Notes under the pieces: generated by a model
What the model was told of the DNA's origin: nothing
Databases searched by the model: none
The model's input: only the letters and a program-made list of their open reading frames with translations
Made by a program: the position numbers and the translations under genes
Shown: in pieces, positions 17,403-25,597 of the stretch
Position numbering within the stretch: position 1 is the stretch's first letter
How the letters are laid out: each line of letters begins with the position of its first letter
From: Labrys sp. WJW
GTDB lineage: Bacteria > Pseudomonadota > Alphaproteobacteria > Rhizobiales > Labraceae
Length of the DNA stretch: 64,000 bases
Assembly: GCF_001676615.1 (NCBI RefSeq)
Contig: NZ_LYXZ01000053.1
Coordinates: 45,629 to 109,628 of the forward strand
Direction: 5' to 3'

Positions 17403-18794
17403 TCATAAGGTTTTCGGCTCCTTGCGCGACACTGTCAGGCGGTGGCCCGTGATGGATTGAGACGCATCCCACATAGCTTTCACCGCTACGTCCATTTTGG
17501 ATTCCGCCACCATCAGGCCGTCATGCATCGGCAGCGCCGTTACCCCGGCATCACTAAGACGCAGCAGGGCGGAAACCAGGATTTGGCTTTCTATGAACAT
17601 GAACTTCAAGCCGAGCCCTTGTTCGAAAACATCCGCAATTGGGCGATGAGCGTCTAATATTCTGCCTCTGATCCACGCTCCTGTAGCCCCCGGCCCGAAA
17701 TAATCGACGGCATCAGCCGGCATTCTCGTTAGCCGGGAGGAGCGAAAAAGCATCGCATTGGCGACCTTTTTGACCCCAGTCCGCGCCATGCTGGTTCCCG
17801 CTCCCCCAAGGACTTCGCCATAGAGGTCACCAGCGGTGGGCGGCGTGAGGCCCACCTCTATGTAGGCGAGGCGTAGAAACATGCTGTTGAAATCGAGGTC
17901 TGTTATCTGTTCCCCATCGATGCGGATAGCCGCCCGTTGGGCGCTGGACAGGTTTTGCCACCACCCGCCGAACAGTCGCCCCCCAAGATCGAAACGTGGC
18001 GCCTCCGCTCCCTCGGGCAGCTTGAAATGGCGCCGCAGTTCGCGCTGGACGAAGACCCCCATTCTTTGTTCTCGCGGGGCTTGAAGGTCGATACTCGCGG
18101 CAGCAAGGTAGGCGTTAATCCTGCCCATCTCCTCGCGATACCGGAGGGTCTCGGGGGTGTCGTCATATTCGATGGGCTCAATGTCCCGGGTGTCGGCAAC
18201 ATAGTCGCGTGTGGTGCGACTGAGGCGGATTGTTTCTGCCCCCGGCTGCCTCGCGAAGTTTTCGGGTTGAAGCCTGAGGCCGCTCTCCCCGCCTCCAAAA
18301 ATATCTCCCGCCGAAACCGTACTGGCCACGCCGCGTCTATTGGACTTCTGAAGCGTGAGCAGGCGCTCGACTCCGCCCGTCCCGTGTTGGGAAAGCTGCT
18401 CTAGCACTGCCGGCAGATAGCCAAACCCCCGAGCGTCGTACCTGCTGAGTTTCTGCTTTGCAGACCTAAGACTGACAGCCACGGGGGCATTCTCACCCCA
18501 ACACGCCGCTGCGAAGGCCAGATTCGAGAAAAGAGCGAGAAGGATGCGCTCCAAGTTCTCCTGGTCGCGCTCCTTCCGGCGCCGCTGCCGCTTCTCAAGC
18601 CTATGGAAATTAAGGGCAACATTCTCCGCTAAGACTCGCACGAGTGTGTTCTTTTTCCCAGGGAGCGGAACGCAGGTAAGCCACGGGTCGAACATGAATG
18701 GCGCCCGCTCGACATGCGCGTCCCCATCCCCACCCTTCAGACCACTCACGTGTTTGTTGCTCTCACCATCCACGGCGGGCCTCCCCGGCAGCAA
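17403..18794 (-). CDS. Small protein with family A DNA polymerase-like palm motifs
   Basis: 463 residues, much shorter than Pol I. Three spaced motifs match the family A palm/fingers order. Motif A is Asp-Leu-Asp-Phe-Asn-Ser-Met-Phe-Leu-Arg-Leu (299-309, acidic residues 299/301). Motif B is Arg338-x3-Lys342-x3-Asn346 (O-helix-like, with Asn where Pol I has Phe). Motif C is Pro-Met-His-Asp-Gly (422-426). No exonuclease domain is visible. The start at 18794 overlaps the upstream gene by 32 bp, so translation is probably coupled. Replication of the element is the likely role; an inactive or specialised enzyme is possible. Resemblance was judged by eye. Confidence 0.5.
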   Translation of the reverse strand: MLPGRPAVDGESNKHVSGLKGGDGDAHVERAPFMFDPWLTCVPLPGKKNTLVRVLAENVALNFHRLEKRQRRRKERDQENLERILLALFSNLAFAAACWGENAPVAVSLRSAKQKLSRYDARGFGYLPAVLEQLSQHGTGGVERLLTLQKSNRRGVASTVSAGDIFGGGESGLRLQPENFARQPGAETIRLSRTTRDYVADTRDIEPIEYDDTPETLRYREEMGRINAYLAAASIDLQAPREQRMGVFVQRELRRHFKLPEGAEAPRFDLGGRLFGGWWQNLSSAQRAAIRIDGEQITDLDFNSMFLRLAYIEVGLTPPTAGDLYGEVLGGAGTSMARTGVKKVANAMLFRSSRLTRMPADAVDYFGPGATGAWIRGRILDAHRPIADVFEQGLGLKFMFIESQILVSALLRLSDAGVTALPMHDGLMVAESKMDVAVKAMWDASQSITGHRLTVSRKEPKTL

Positions 18795-19545
18795 AGCGGG
18801 ACCTAGGGAACTTGTGTGGAGGACCCGGAGGCCTGGGACCCACTGCGGCGATCTTCAAGTCCAGCACCGCCTGCACACAATTATCGGGAAGCCACTCACA
18901 GGCCTTCTCGACCATCCCGCCAATGTGCCGCAGAGCAAGCCCCGAGGACCTCGGGTAGCGATGGTACCCGTAGTCCGTGTGGTAACCTGAGGCCAGCCGA
19001 TGGGCTGCCTTGCCCACCTGGGTCCTTAGGTAGACCCGAGGCTCTCCACCGGGGCCCACAGGGTCTTCCGCGATGGCGGCGGCGATGGTGAGATAGATCG
19101 CAAGGAGGCGTTCTGGTGCCACCTCAGCAGCCCTAAGCCTCGCTATGGCCGCCTTGGCCTTGTCGGCAGGCTTCATCACCAGGACATCCACTATGCGTTC
19201 CACGCTACCGGCCCGCCGATACATGGTGGCCACCGAGACAAGAGCCTCTTGGACCCCCTTGTCCGCCCGGTGGTCCCGAAGATAGCGCTCGGCTGCCTTC
19301 TTGTAGGGGAGCAACTCGGAGGCCCTATAGGTGCCCTTCCAGAAGCTTCCGTGGCGGGCGTTCCACTGGATGTGATAGCGACAGTGCGAGGCAGAAAACC
19401 CTTTGCCCTGTAGGGCCTGGGTCGGCTTCCCGCAGCCGGGGATAGCGCAGTGAGGAAAGGCGTAGGGGTCCACTCGGGCCGCCTTGGCCTTCACCTTGGC
19501 GCGGTCACGTTGCCACTTGGCGGCGCTCTTCTGCTTACTCATCAC
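18763..19545 (-). CDS. Zinc-binding-like protein of the replication cassette
   Basis: 260 residues. A Cys-x4-Cys pair (Cys-Ala-Ile-Pro-Gly-Cys) near residue 33 with a following His-Cys-x2-His near 54 forms a compact potential zinc site, followed by basic helical sequence. The C-terminal half contains an Arg-Tyr-Pro-Arg-Ser-Ser-Gly-Leu-Ala-Leu segment. No enzyme family recognised. It overlaps the RNase H-like gene upstream (ATGA) and the polymerase-like gene downstream, so the three form one translationally coupled cassette. Confidence 0.65.
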   Translation of the reverse strand: MMSKQKSAAKWQRDRAKVKAKAARVDPYAFPHCAIPGCGKPTQALQGKGFSASHCRYHIQWNARHGSFWKGTYRASELLPYKKAAERYLRDHRADKGVQEALVSVATMYRRAGSVERIVDVLVMKPADKAKAAIARLRAAEVAPERLLAIYLTIAAAIAEDPVGPGGEPRVYLRTQVGKAAHRLASGYHTDYGYHRYPRSSGLALRHIGGMVEKACEWLPDNCVQAVLDLKIAAVGPRPPGPPHKFPRSRFAAGEARRGW

Positions 19546-20096
19546 CAGGGGTCCTTATCCGCAGCACGGTGCCTCAGTGCGTCCGGGTCCTCAGGTTTAG
19601 CCCACGGATTTTCATTAAGCGCGAGGTCATCCATGCTCGGCTCCGAGATGCCACGGCGCTTACGGGCGGCAAGGCCACTCAGTTCAAGTAGCCTGCCAGC
19701 GTCGGGGCTGCCCTTCTTGGGGCGGACCGCCTCTAGCGTGAGCCTTCGTGCCTTAAGCACCTCCCATAGTTGCCGCCATTCCTCGCGGTTCGCAGCAGGT
19801 CTTTTACGGAACCCTTTACTTGCCCAGCCGGCCAGCCGGCCTAGGCGGAAGGCGTCCACGATGTTGTTATAGTCCGCGATGAGGGCAACCCGGCTCCCCT
19901 CCGGCATGTCCGCAAGGGAGGCGATGAGGTGAAGGAGATAAGCCCGTTCCAGCGTGCATCCGCCGCTTCGATTGTACGTCGTGGTTGCCGGCTGGCCCTG
20001 CACCCCCGCCCACGCCGACTGCCAAGCGATGACAGGGGCCGGAGAGAACCGCTTGTCGAAAGCTTCCCCACTACCTGCGATCCAAAGTGTAACCAT
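19542..20096 (-). CDS. RNase H-like protein with altered first catalytic position
   Basis: About 184 residues. The order of elements follows RNase HI: strand 1 ending Ala-Gly-Ser-Gly (Asp-Gly-Ser in RNase HI), Leu-Glu-Arg-Ala-Tyr-Leu (the Glu48 helix), Leu-Ile-Ala-Asp-Tyr-Asn-Asn (Asp70 strand), a Trp-Ala-Ser-Lys-Gly-Phe...Trp-Arg-Gln-Leu-Trp segment (the basic protrusion region), and Ser-Pro-Asp-Ala-Gly-Arg-Leu (Asp134). The first Asp is Ala here, so normal two-metal catalysis is doubtful. The ATG at 20096 has AGGAG 5 nt upstream; a GTG at 20138 is a weaker alternative. Probably acts on RNA-DNA hybrids or binds them. Confidence 0.6.
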   Translation of the reverse strand: MVTLWIAGSGEAFDKRFSPAPVIAWQSAWAGVQGQPATTTYNRSGGCTLERAYLLHLIASLADMPEGSRVALIADYNNIVDAFRLGRLAGWASKGFRKRPAANREEWRQLWEVLKARRLTLEAVRPKKGSPDAGRLLELSGLAARKRRGISEPSMDDLALNENPWAKPEDPDALRHRAADKDPW

Positions 20097-20434
20097 CTGG
20101 GCTCCTATGGCGGCGGCACGGCATGCGTTCCACTGCACGGCTCCCTACAAATGAATCTTGAAAGGCCTCTTATCAACCCCCTAATTATCGAAAGACATCT
20201 AAAATTGGGGAAATATCGGATGCAAGCTCTCCTAACCCTACTCTAATAATGGGGAGTTAGCCGGAGAACGTGAGAAACGAGGGGGGCATACCCGATAAAA
20301 TCGTTATATTAGTGGGTCATAAAACTGCTACTCCCAATGGCGGTGCCCCCGGTCTTCTCATCAGCTGGCAGTTGCATTTTCCTCGGTGAAAACTACTCAA
20401 TGCGGAGCCAACCCGAGTTCTTTGAGCACCACCT
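20097..20434. promoter_or_regulatory. Divergent intergenic region of the element
   Basis: About 340 bp, visibly AT-richer than its surroundings, between the leftward replication cassette and a rightward secreted-protein gene. It probably holds the promoters of both; TTATAT at about 20300 is a possible rightward -10. No hairpin or repeat array of an origin is evident. Confidence 0.35.
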
Positions 20435-21076
20435 ATGGTTCACTTCTGGAAATCCGCAGTCCTCGCCAGCATTTTACTTTCAGCCACCGCTTTCTGCCGG
20501 GCAGAGGCACAGTCCCTCTCCGGCCTCAAGGTGGGAGACGACCTATCGACTACAACGCTATTGAACACCGAGCCGTCCGACATGACTAACCTCGGGCCAT
20601 TTGCAATAAACAAGTGGACCCTACCGGATGAAAATAGCCTGTCGGTGACGTCCCGAGCGAGCACGGGGAAAATCGTCTACATCGAGTGTGACTGGAACGG
20701 CTCGAACGCCGGCAGCTTCAGCGACTTCCCCTCATTCTACTACGGCAGGACAACGCTGGATGAGATAAGGCAGCATCTCCGTAGCAATGGATTTGCGTTT
20801 GAAAACCTGAAGGCCGGCACTCCGACAGGAGACGGCGGGATCGCGCTGTTTAACTCCTATGCCTTCGAGGAGAACCCGTCCGTCATTGTCACCTTCGTTA
20901 CCAAAGTGACGGCCACCGAGATACAGGCTCTCAAGAAGCTACCCTCCCCGGCGTCAAAGCTTGGAAGCACCGCCAAGCTCACCTCGATTATCCTCGCGGA
21001 CCCGTCCTATGCCGGGACCATATGGGGCAACAACCGGACCTATGATCCGCGCTATGTGGACATTAGGTGGAAGTGA
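20435..21076 (+). CDS. Secreted hypothetical protein
   Basis: 213 residues with an N-terminal signal peptide (basic Met-Val-His-Phe-Trp-Lys, hydrophobic core, Ala-Glu-Ala-Gln near 26). The mature part is acidic and Ser/Thr-rich with many short beta-like segments; no family recognised. Probably periplasmic or exported. It is the last gene of the host element before the Mu-like insertion, 96 bp upstream of the prophage end, and one of few genes on its strand, which suggests independent expression, perhaps in the lysogen. Confidence 0.65.
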   Translation: MVHFWKSAVLASILLSATAFCRAEAQSLSGLKVGDDLSTTTLLNTEPSDMTNLGPFAINKWTLPDENSLSVTSRASTGKIVYIECDWNGSNAGSFSDFPSFYYGRTTLDEIRQHLRSNGFAFENLKAGTPTGDGGIALFNSYAFEENPSVIVTFVTKVTATEIQALKKLPSPASKLGSTAKLTSIILADPSYAGTIWGNNRTYDPRYVDIRWK

Positions 21077-21167
21077 GCGCCGCCAGCAACGCTACACAAA
21101 AGAACAGAGAAGGAACATAATATAGGTGAACCTGGGGCTGAATCCACTTGCAACGGCAGCGATTTTC

Positions 21168-21172
21168 CCCCC
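21168..21172. repeat. 5-bp target-site duplication, left copy (CCCCC)
   Basis: Five C residues directly precede the prophage end TGAA at 21173 and match CCCCC at 62717-62721 directly after the other end. Because the left run has a sixth C, the exact register is slightly ambiguous. Five bp is the Mu duplication length. Confidence 0.8.
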
Positions 21173-21179
21173 TGAAGCC

Positions 21180-21219
21180 GGACACATGGAACTGGAGTCG
21201 CGGACACATGAAACTGGAG
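21180..21219. promoter_or_regulatory. Right-end transposase binding sites R1 and R2
   Basis: GGACACATGGAACTGGAG (21180-21197) and GGACACATGAAACTGGAG (21202-21219) are two near-identical copies in direct orientation, 22 bp apart start to start and 7 bp from the prophage end. MuA protects 22-bp sites, and Mu R1/R2 are likewise adjacent. The same consensus recurs three times at the other end. Confidence 0.8.
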
Positions 21220-21259
21220 CATTTTCAAACCGCGACGTAACCACTGCTGGACATGAGTC

Positions 21260-22405
21260 CTAGGCCTCGGGCCACCTATCCGGCAATCCTAGACGATGGC
21301 CGAGCGTCGCTCCTTTGGTCTTTTGAAAAGCTCCGTCTTTGAGAGAGATCTCATCCAAGCCAAAATGTACTGGTGCCAATTCTAGAGCCGCCCACGGGTT
21401 TCTCACCAAGCAGCCTACCCGGCGCGCAAAATTCCAGGGATCCACGTGAGCCACTGAGAGTACCGCGCTCAAGACCCTCTTTCTGGCACCGTTTTTGCCC
21501 CACCAAACGCCATCTGACGCCCGTACCTCCTCAGCCCGATGCCGGCCGTTCTCGTCTCGTATGGCAAGTTCGGGGCTCCCAAATAGAGCGTCAAGAACGG
21601 TGCTCTCCGTCAGGAAGCGTTCGAACGAGTTCACAGCCACGACCAAGGGGTGATCGAGAACACCATATTTTCTCGCCTTCCAAGCAACCGCTTCACGGAT
21701 GTCTGACTGCCCCCTCGCGGCACGAAACGGAAAGTGCCTCACCCCAATGGCACCGCCGGGCGCGCCTGGTCTATGGCGGGGCCAGGCTTTCAATTCAATC
21801 CGGGCGCCGTGCTCCTCCCAACAGAATGGCGCAACATCAAATGCACCTTCGCCTTTGGGAAGGCCGGCTATCCACCTTTTCAGGTCCTTCATCAGTTCGT
21901 TGCCCGAGATGGGGTCGGTAGGCAGGCCACGTGTCGTCACGTCCAAGAAATGGTCGGGTGACTCCACTCTATCGATGCGTGCAAGGGCTGTATCAAGCCT
22001 CGCTTGAGCGGCCATCTCGGGCCCAGACTGTCCGGTAGCCAAAACGGCCTCTAGGTAGAAGCGTCCGCCATCGGGCGCCTCAAGAAGGAAGTCCGGCCGA
22101 CACCTGCTATGTGGAAGCAGTGGTTCGACGGCGATGACTCGGTGGCCTGTCGCCAGTGCGAGCTGGTGAAGAAGTAACTCAAAAAATGCACTCTTGTGGT
22201 GCTGATCCCTTGAGGCCCTGAAGCGCTCGATGAGACCAGACCGATGCTCCGCCGGATATTGCTCAAACCAGCTATCCACCAGGGCTCGCACGCGCACTGC
22301 TTCAGCGCGGTTAGATCGGTTTAGATACGCGAAAGCTGCTTCATCTGCTGAATGAGGGGCAACGTCATGTCGAACAATATCGTCAAAGACGCTCATCGAA
22401 CTCAC
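21260..22405 (-). CDS. PD-(D/E)XK nuclease-like protein, right-end cargo
   Basis: 381 residues. Glu76 in an N-terminal helix (Phe-Phe-Glu-Leu-Leu), then Arg-Pro-Asp105 and Phe-Tyr-Leu-Glu119-Ala-Val121, match the alpha-beta-beta order of a PD-(D/E)XK core. The usual Lys of ExK is Val, so catalysis is uncertain unless a Lys migrates. The remaining 250 residues have no recognised domain. It starts at GTG 22405 or ATG 22396. It is the last gene before the prophage right end, where Mu carries mom and relatives carry accessory genes. A host-defence or DNA-processing role is an inference from position and fold. Confidence 0.5.
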   Translation of the reverse strand: MSSMSVFDDIVRHDVAPHSADEAAFAYLNRSNRAEAVRVRALVDSWFEQYPAEHRSGLIERFRASRDQHHKSAFFELLLHQLALATGHRVIAVEPLLPHSRCRPDFLLEAPDGGRFYLEAVLATGQSGPEMAAQARLDTALARIDRVESPDHFLDVTTRGLPTDPISGNELMKDLKRWIAGLPKGEGAFDVAPFCWEEHGARIELKAWPRHRPGAPGGAIGVRHFPFRAARGQSDIREAVAWKARKYGVLDHPLVVAVNSFERFLTESTVLDALFGSPELAIRDENGRHRAEEVRASDGVWWGKNGARKRVLSAVLSVAHVDPWNFARRVGCLVRNPWAALELAPVHFGLDEISLKDGAFQKTKGATLGHRLGLPDRWPEA

Positions 22406-22407
22406 AC

Positions 22408-22686
22408 CTATTCAGCATAGATCCGATCAATCTGGGAATTCACGTAGTCGCTCGCTCCCTCGCTCTCATTGTCGTCGGGCAGCTTGATGCCCTTGCACCT
22501 CTTGTAGGCTGCTGCGCTGGCGGCCTCCTGGCGGGCACCGTGGTGCTTCTGGACGAGCACCTCTCCCAACATGCAGGAGACCCACCGATCGGTGGCGCTC
22601 TTTCCTGCCTGGGCATAGCTAACCAGCGCGGCCGAAAACGCTACGCCCCAGAAGATACTCCGCACATTCGACAACCGCATTTGCAT
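22408..22686 (-). CDS. Small exported protein
   Basis: 92 residues with a signal peptide (Arg-containing n-region, hydrophobic 12-24, Ala-Gln-Ala near 27). The mature part has two Cys (Cys38, Cys64) that could form a disulfide. No family recognised. It ends 2 bp before the start of the nuclease-like gene and belongs to the right-end accessory group of the prophage. Confidence 0.6.
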   Translation of the reverse strand: MQMRLSNVRSIFWGVAFSAALVSYAQAGKSATDRWVSCMLGEVLVQKHHGARQEAASAAAYKRCKGIKLPDDNESEGASDYVNSQIDRIYAE

Positions 22687-22695
22687 CCTTGCCCT

Positions 22696-22932
22696 TCAGC
22701 GTTTTGCTTTGAAGGGGGTCAATTGCACCGCCTTCTTGAAACCCGCAGCCTCATCCACCAGCCATGGTAGATTGACCATGGTGGGATTGGGATCCACGAA
22801 GCCGGTGAATACTCCACCGACTCCGTCAGGCCCGAAGCTGGTCCGACCTACAACAACCAAGGCGTCGGGATCCTGCTTCTGCAGCACCTCAATCAACTGC
22901 CTAACAGTGATCGGCTCATCAAAAACCGGCAT
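22696..22932 (-). CDS. Small hypothetical phage protein
   Basis: 78 residues from the ATG at 22932, which has GGAGGAAG 5 nt upstream; the open frame extends further upstream without a ribosome site. The segment Thr-Val-Arg-Gln-Leu-Ile-Glu-Val-Leu near 9-17, followed by Asp-Pro-Asp-Ala-Leu-Val-Val-Val, is typical of small phage proteins of unknown function. It lies between the Dam-type methylase and the exported protein. Confidence 0.6.
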   Translation of the reverse strand: MPVFDEPITVRQLIEVLQKQDPDALVVVGRTSFGPDGVGGVFTGFVDPNPTMVNLPWLVDEAAGFKKAVQLTPFKAKR

Positions 22933-22970
22933 GTTTCTTCCTCCGACCACGGGCAGGCACACGAGATTTA

Positions 22971-23792
22971 TCACGCCATACCACCCCCGCAAATAATCAG
23001 CTCGCTCACCTGGCGCGCCTTCCCGGCGCCAGCCATCGTGTACGAGAGATCCTCCTCCTGGATCGAGGCCCAGGCGTAGAGATCACGCACCTCTTGGCAG
23101 TCGTTCAAAGACAGTATGAAGCGGCCTTGAAGGCTCTTCAACATCGCCGCGAGCCGCTCGTGATCGGCGGGTTCGAACATCCCTCGACCATAGTAATGCT
23201 CCGTCCCCCAATAGGGCGGATCCACATAAAATAATGTGTGTGGGCGGTCCCACCGGGCAATGAACTTCTCCCAGGGCAGGCAATCGACCACGACGCCGGC
23301 GAGTCGATCGTGAACAGCTTCCAGCATCGAGCCCAGCTTGGTGATGTCGAACCTGGCAGGCCCGTTCGTATCGATGCCGAAAGTGCGGCCGACCACCTTC
23401 CCGCCGAAGGAAAGCCGCTGCAGATAGAGGAAGCGCGCCGCACGTTCGAGATCGGTGAGCGTTTCGGGATCCGTGGCCACCAGGCGCTCGAAGTCAGCCC
23501 GGCTCGTGATCTGCCATTTCAAGGTGTCCATGAAGGCCTGATAGTGGCGCTGCAAGATCCGGAAGAGCCCGGCGACATCCTTGCTCATATCGTTGATCGC
23601 CTCGGCCTTGGGCGCGGAGGTGCGGCGTAGAAAGACGCCGCCCATCCCAACGAAGGGTTCGGCATAGAGGCCATGCGGCACCGTCTCGATCGCTGCGATG
23701 ATGCGACGGGCCAACTGGCGCTTGCCGCCGACATAGCCGGCGACAGGCTGAGTGGGGTTCACGGTCCTATAACCATGATCGGATGAATGCAT
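22971..23792 (-). CDS. dam: DNA adenine methyltransferase, Dam/D12 class
   Basis: 273 residues. The N-terminal Tyr-Val-Gly-Gly-Lys-Arg (20-25) and the AdoMet motif Glu-Pro-Phe-Val-Gly-Met-Gly-Gly (45-52) are followed by a helical specificity region (about 65-150) and the catalytic Asp-Pro-Pro-Tyr at 191-194. This order is that of the D12 (Dam, M.DpnII-like) class of N6-adenine methylases. The recognition site cannot be read from sequence; GATC is the commonest for the class. Phage copies protect the genome from restriction or regulate phage genes. No partner endonuclease is next to it. Confidence 0.88.
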   Translation of the reverse strand: MHSSDHGYRTVNPTQPVAGYVGGKRQLARRIIAAIETVPHGLYAEPFVGMGGVFLRRTSAPKAEAINDMSKDVAGLFRILQRHYQAFMDTLKWQITSRADFERLVATDPETLTDLERAARFLYLQRLSFGGKVVGRTFGIDTNGPARFDITKLGSMLEAVHDRLAGVVVDCLPWEKFIARWDRPHTLFYVDPPYWGTEHYYGRGMFEPADHERLAAMLKSLQGRFILSLNDCQEVRDLYAWASIQEEDLSYTMAGAGKARQVSELIICGGGMA

Positions 23793-23952
23793 AGAAGAAG
23801 GCCTGAAAATCGCCTACCTCGGCCGCGCTCGTCGTGAGCAAAGCGGCGGGGTGACGGTGAAGCCATTCGATCGTCCTGCGGTCATGACGCCAATCTAGAC
23901 CCGCAGCCGGCGCGAGCCGGACTCCGTCACTCTTCGTCGCCGCCGAACTCAT
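23767..23952 (-). CDS. Small hypothetical protein
   Basis: 61 residues; overlaps the methylase start by 26 bp and the upstream gene stop by 26 bp, so it would depend on coupled translation. His/Arg/Trp-rich, with no recognised family. The overlap pattern supports it, but the ribosome site is poor. Confidence 0.4.
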   Translation of the reverse strand: MSSAATKSDGVRLAPAAGLDWRHDRRTIEWLHRHPAALLTTSAAEVGDFQAFFYAFIRSWL

Positions 23953-24229
23953 CCCTCGGCGCTTCGAGACGATATTCCATCGGCCTCACGGGCCGGGGAT
24001 CGCTGCAGCGCTTCATGTAGTCTCGCGCGATTTCTTCGGAGACCGGTGAGAGCGCGTAGACGGAAGAGCAGCCATAGAACTCTGTGACGTCGCCGCCATT
24101 GGCCGGGATATCGATGCGCAGCAGTTTGCCGCCGAACATCTCGACCTCCTGGACGAAACCCACGCGCGTGCGATGGCCCATCAATTCGAGCTTGGCCCAG
24201 CTGCTGAATGCAGGTGTTGTCTCTGTCAC
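23927..24229 (-). CDS. Conserved phage hypothetical protein
   Basis: 100 residues from GTG 24229, preceded by GAGGAGG 5-6 nt upstream, a strong reason for this start. The Trp-Ala-Lys-Leu-Glu-Leu-Met-Gly-His-Arg segment near residue 10 and the Leu-Arg-Ile-Asp-Ile-Pro segment recur in small proteins of many phages and bacterial genomes whose function is unknown. It follows the GapR-like gene by 10 bp. Confidence 0.65.
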   Translation of the reverse strand: MTETTPAFSSWAKLELMGHRTRVGFVQEVEMFGGKLLRIDIPANGGDVTEFYGCSSVYALSPVSEEIARDYMKRCSDPRPVRPMEYRLEAPRDEFGGDEE

Positions 24230-24239
24230 GGGATCCTCC

Positions 24240-24488
24240 TCAGGCTTCCATGCCCAGCGCCTGGAGATACAGCTCCAGGATCGAGTCTTCCTCGGCCCGC
24301 TCCGCCGCTGGTTTTTTGCGCAGCGACACGATCTTGCGCAGGATCGCTGCGTCGAACCCGTTGGCCTTTGCCTCGCCGTAGACCTCCTTGATGTCATCGG
24401 CGATGGCTTTCCTGTCTTCTTCCAGGCGCTCGATCCGCTCGATGATGGACTTGAGCTGGTCGGCCGCCACGCTGGTCGCGTCGGTCAT
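24240..24488 (-). CDS. GapR-like DUF2312 nucleoid-associated protein
   Basis: 82 residues, the normal DUF2312 length. The long N-terminal helix with Ile-Glu-Arg-Ile-Glu-Arg-Leu-Glu, the Ala-Lys-Ala-Asn-Gly-Phe-Asp segment and the C-terminal Tyr-Leu-Gln-Ala-Leu-Gly-Met end are characteristic. In Caulobacter, GapR binds overtwisted AT-rich DNA ahead of forks and polymerases. A phage copy could support its own replication or transcription; that part is inference. Confidence 0.8.
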   Translation of the reverse strand: MTDATSVAADQLKSIIERIERLEEDRKAIADDIKEVYGEAKANGFDAAILRKIVSLRKKPAAERAEEDSILELYLQALGMEA

Positions 24489-24503
24489 GGATGTGCTCCT
24501 GAT

Positions 24504-25076
24504 CTAGAGGCTGAGAAAAAGGACGGCGGCGCCGATGACGGCCCCGAACATCAGTTCTGACGGCGCAATGCCGCCTGGATGGCGAAGGCGGTGGCCCAGC
24601 TCGTAGACGGCGGTCTGCAGCGGACCGAGCAAGATCAACCAGGGGGAGATCGCGATCAGTGGCAGCAACAGCGCGGTGTTCCGGATCGTGAAGCAGGCAT
24701 AGTCGTTCCGCGCGGCACCTGTTTCGGCGTCAATGATCTGCCCCAATGGGATGCGGTCGGCGTAGCGTTCCAAGATCGCCGCCCACCAGCCGGGTTTCCC
24801 GCTGATCGAACGGGACTCGCGATTGAGGCTGTACCAGCGGCCCCACTCGGGGATGCCCCAGAGCAGGTAGCAGCCGGCGAGCACCAGGGCATGAATCCAG
24901 CCGATCAGCGGGCCGGCGAGGCCCCCGAGAAGCGGAGCGGCATAGAAGATGGGCCGGCCGGGCAGCTTGCCGATCTCGGCCGACAGGCCCAGCCAGGCGC
25001 CGCCGCCGCGCATGTGGTTGAGCGCCGCGCAGAGCGGAACGATGAGGTACTGCAGGACCAGGACAGGGATAAGCAT
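24504..25076 (-). CDS. Phage integral membrane protein
   Basis: 190 residues starting at ATG 25076 in an ATGA overlap with the DUF4376 gene. About four hydrophobic segments (roughly 1-17, 43-72, 128-150 and 174-190) separate short loops. It lies after the tail fibre block and away from the endolysin, so a holin role is not implied. No family recognised. Confidence 0.6.
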   Translation of the reverse strand: MLIPVLVLQYLIVPLCAALNHMRGGGAWLGLSAEIGKLPGRPIFYAAPLLGGLAGPLIGWIHALVLAGCYLLWGIPEWGRWYSLNRESRSISGKPGWWAAILERYADRIPLGQIIDAETGAARNDYACFTIRNTALLLPLIAISPWLILLGPLQTAVYELGHRLRHPGGIAPSELMFGAVIGAAVLFLSL

Positions 25077-25597
25077 CACGCGCTCTCCATGATCGAGGCG
25101 AAAGCGGCATCGACGTCCGCTTGAGTTGTGATGGTGCCGGCTGCAATGGCGAGGGCGATTGTCCCCTCGGCCGCGAAACACTTCTGCACATGGTCGCCCA
25201 CTGCGAGCGCCAGTTGCTTGAGCGTATCGGCGTCCATGGACACGAAACCAATCGCCGTCTTGAAGGAAACCGTGGCGATCCCGCTGTTCAGCACATAGTT
25301 CCAGGCACCGGTGATGAGGCCCTGACTGTCGCGGTCGGTGGCGATCGGCGCGCCATTGGGCAGCGTGATGCCGCCCGTCTCGATGGCAAAGCGGCGATCG
25401 GCGGCATAGGCGAGCAGCTCCGGAGCTGAGATGGGCACCTGGCTGGGCGGCGTGCAGGCCGACCCATTCCAGTGGTCGCCGATCGCGCCATTGGCTTCCA
25501 CGAGAATGCAGCCCGCCGGCGGCGCCCAATCCGAGCTTTCCGGCGGCTCAATTACATTGACGACGTAGCCGTCCCGCACGAGCAAATGCATGGTCAT
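25076..25597 (-). CDS. DUF4376 tail-fibre accessory protein
   Basis: 173 residues from ATG 25597, an ATGA overlap with the fibre gene. The C-terminal 110 residues (from Glu-Leu-Leu-Ala-Tyr-Ala-Ala-Asp-Arg-Arg-Phe, with Thr-Asp-Arg-Asp-Ser-Gln-Gly) match the DUF4376 pattern. This domain is found in fibre-assembly or fibre-associated proteins encoded directly after tail fibres. It probably helps fold or decorate the fibre. Confidence 0.7.
   Translation of the reverse strand: MTMHLLVRDGYVVNVIEPPESSDWAPPAGCILVEANGAIGDHWNGSACTPPSQVPISAPELLAYAADRRFAIETGGITLPNGAPIATDRDSQGLITGAWNYVLNSGIATVSFKTAIGFVSMDADTLKQLALAVGDHVQKCFAAEGTIALAIAAGTITTQADVDAAFASIMESA

Noticed and set aside
24504..25529. 341-residue reading of the membrane protein gene
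   Set aside because: The N-terminal part is an out-of-frame shadow of the DUF4376 gene; the ATGA junction at 25076 gives the natural start.
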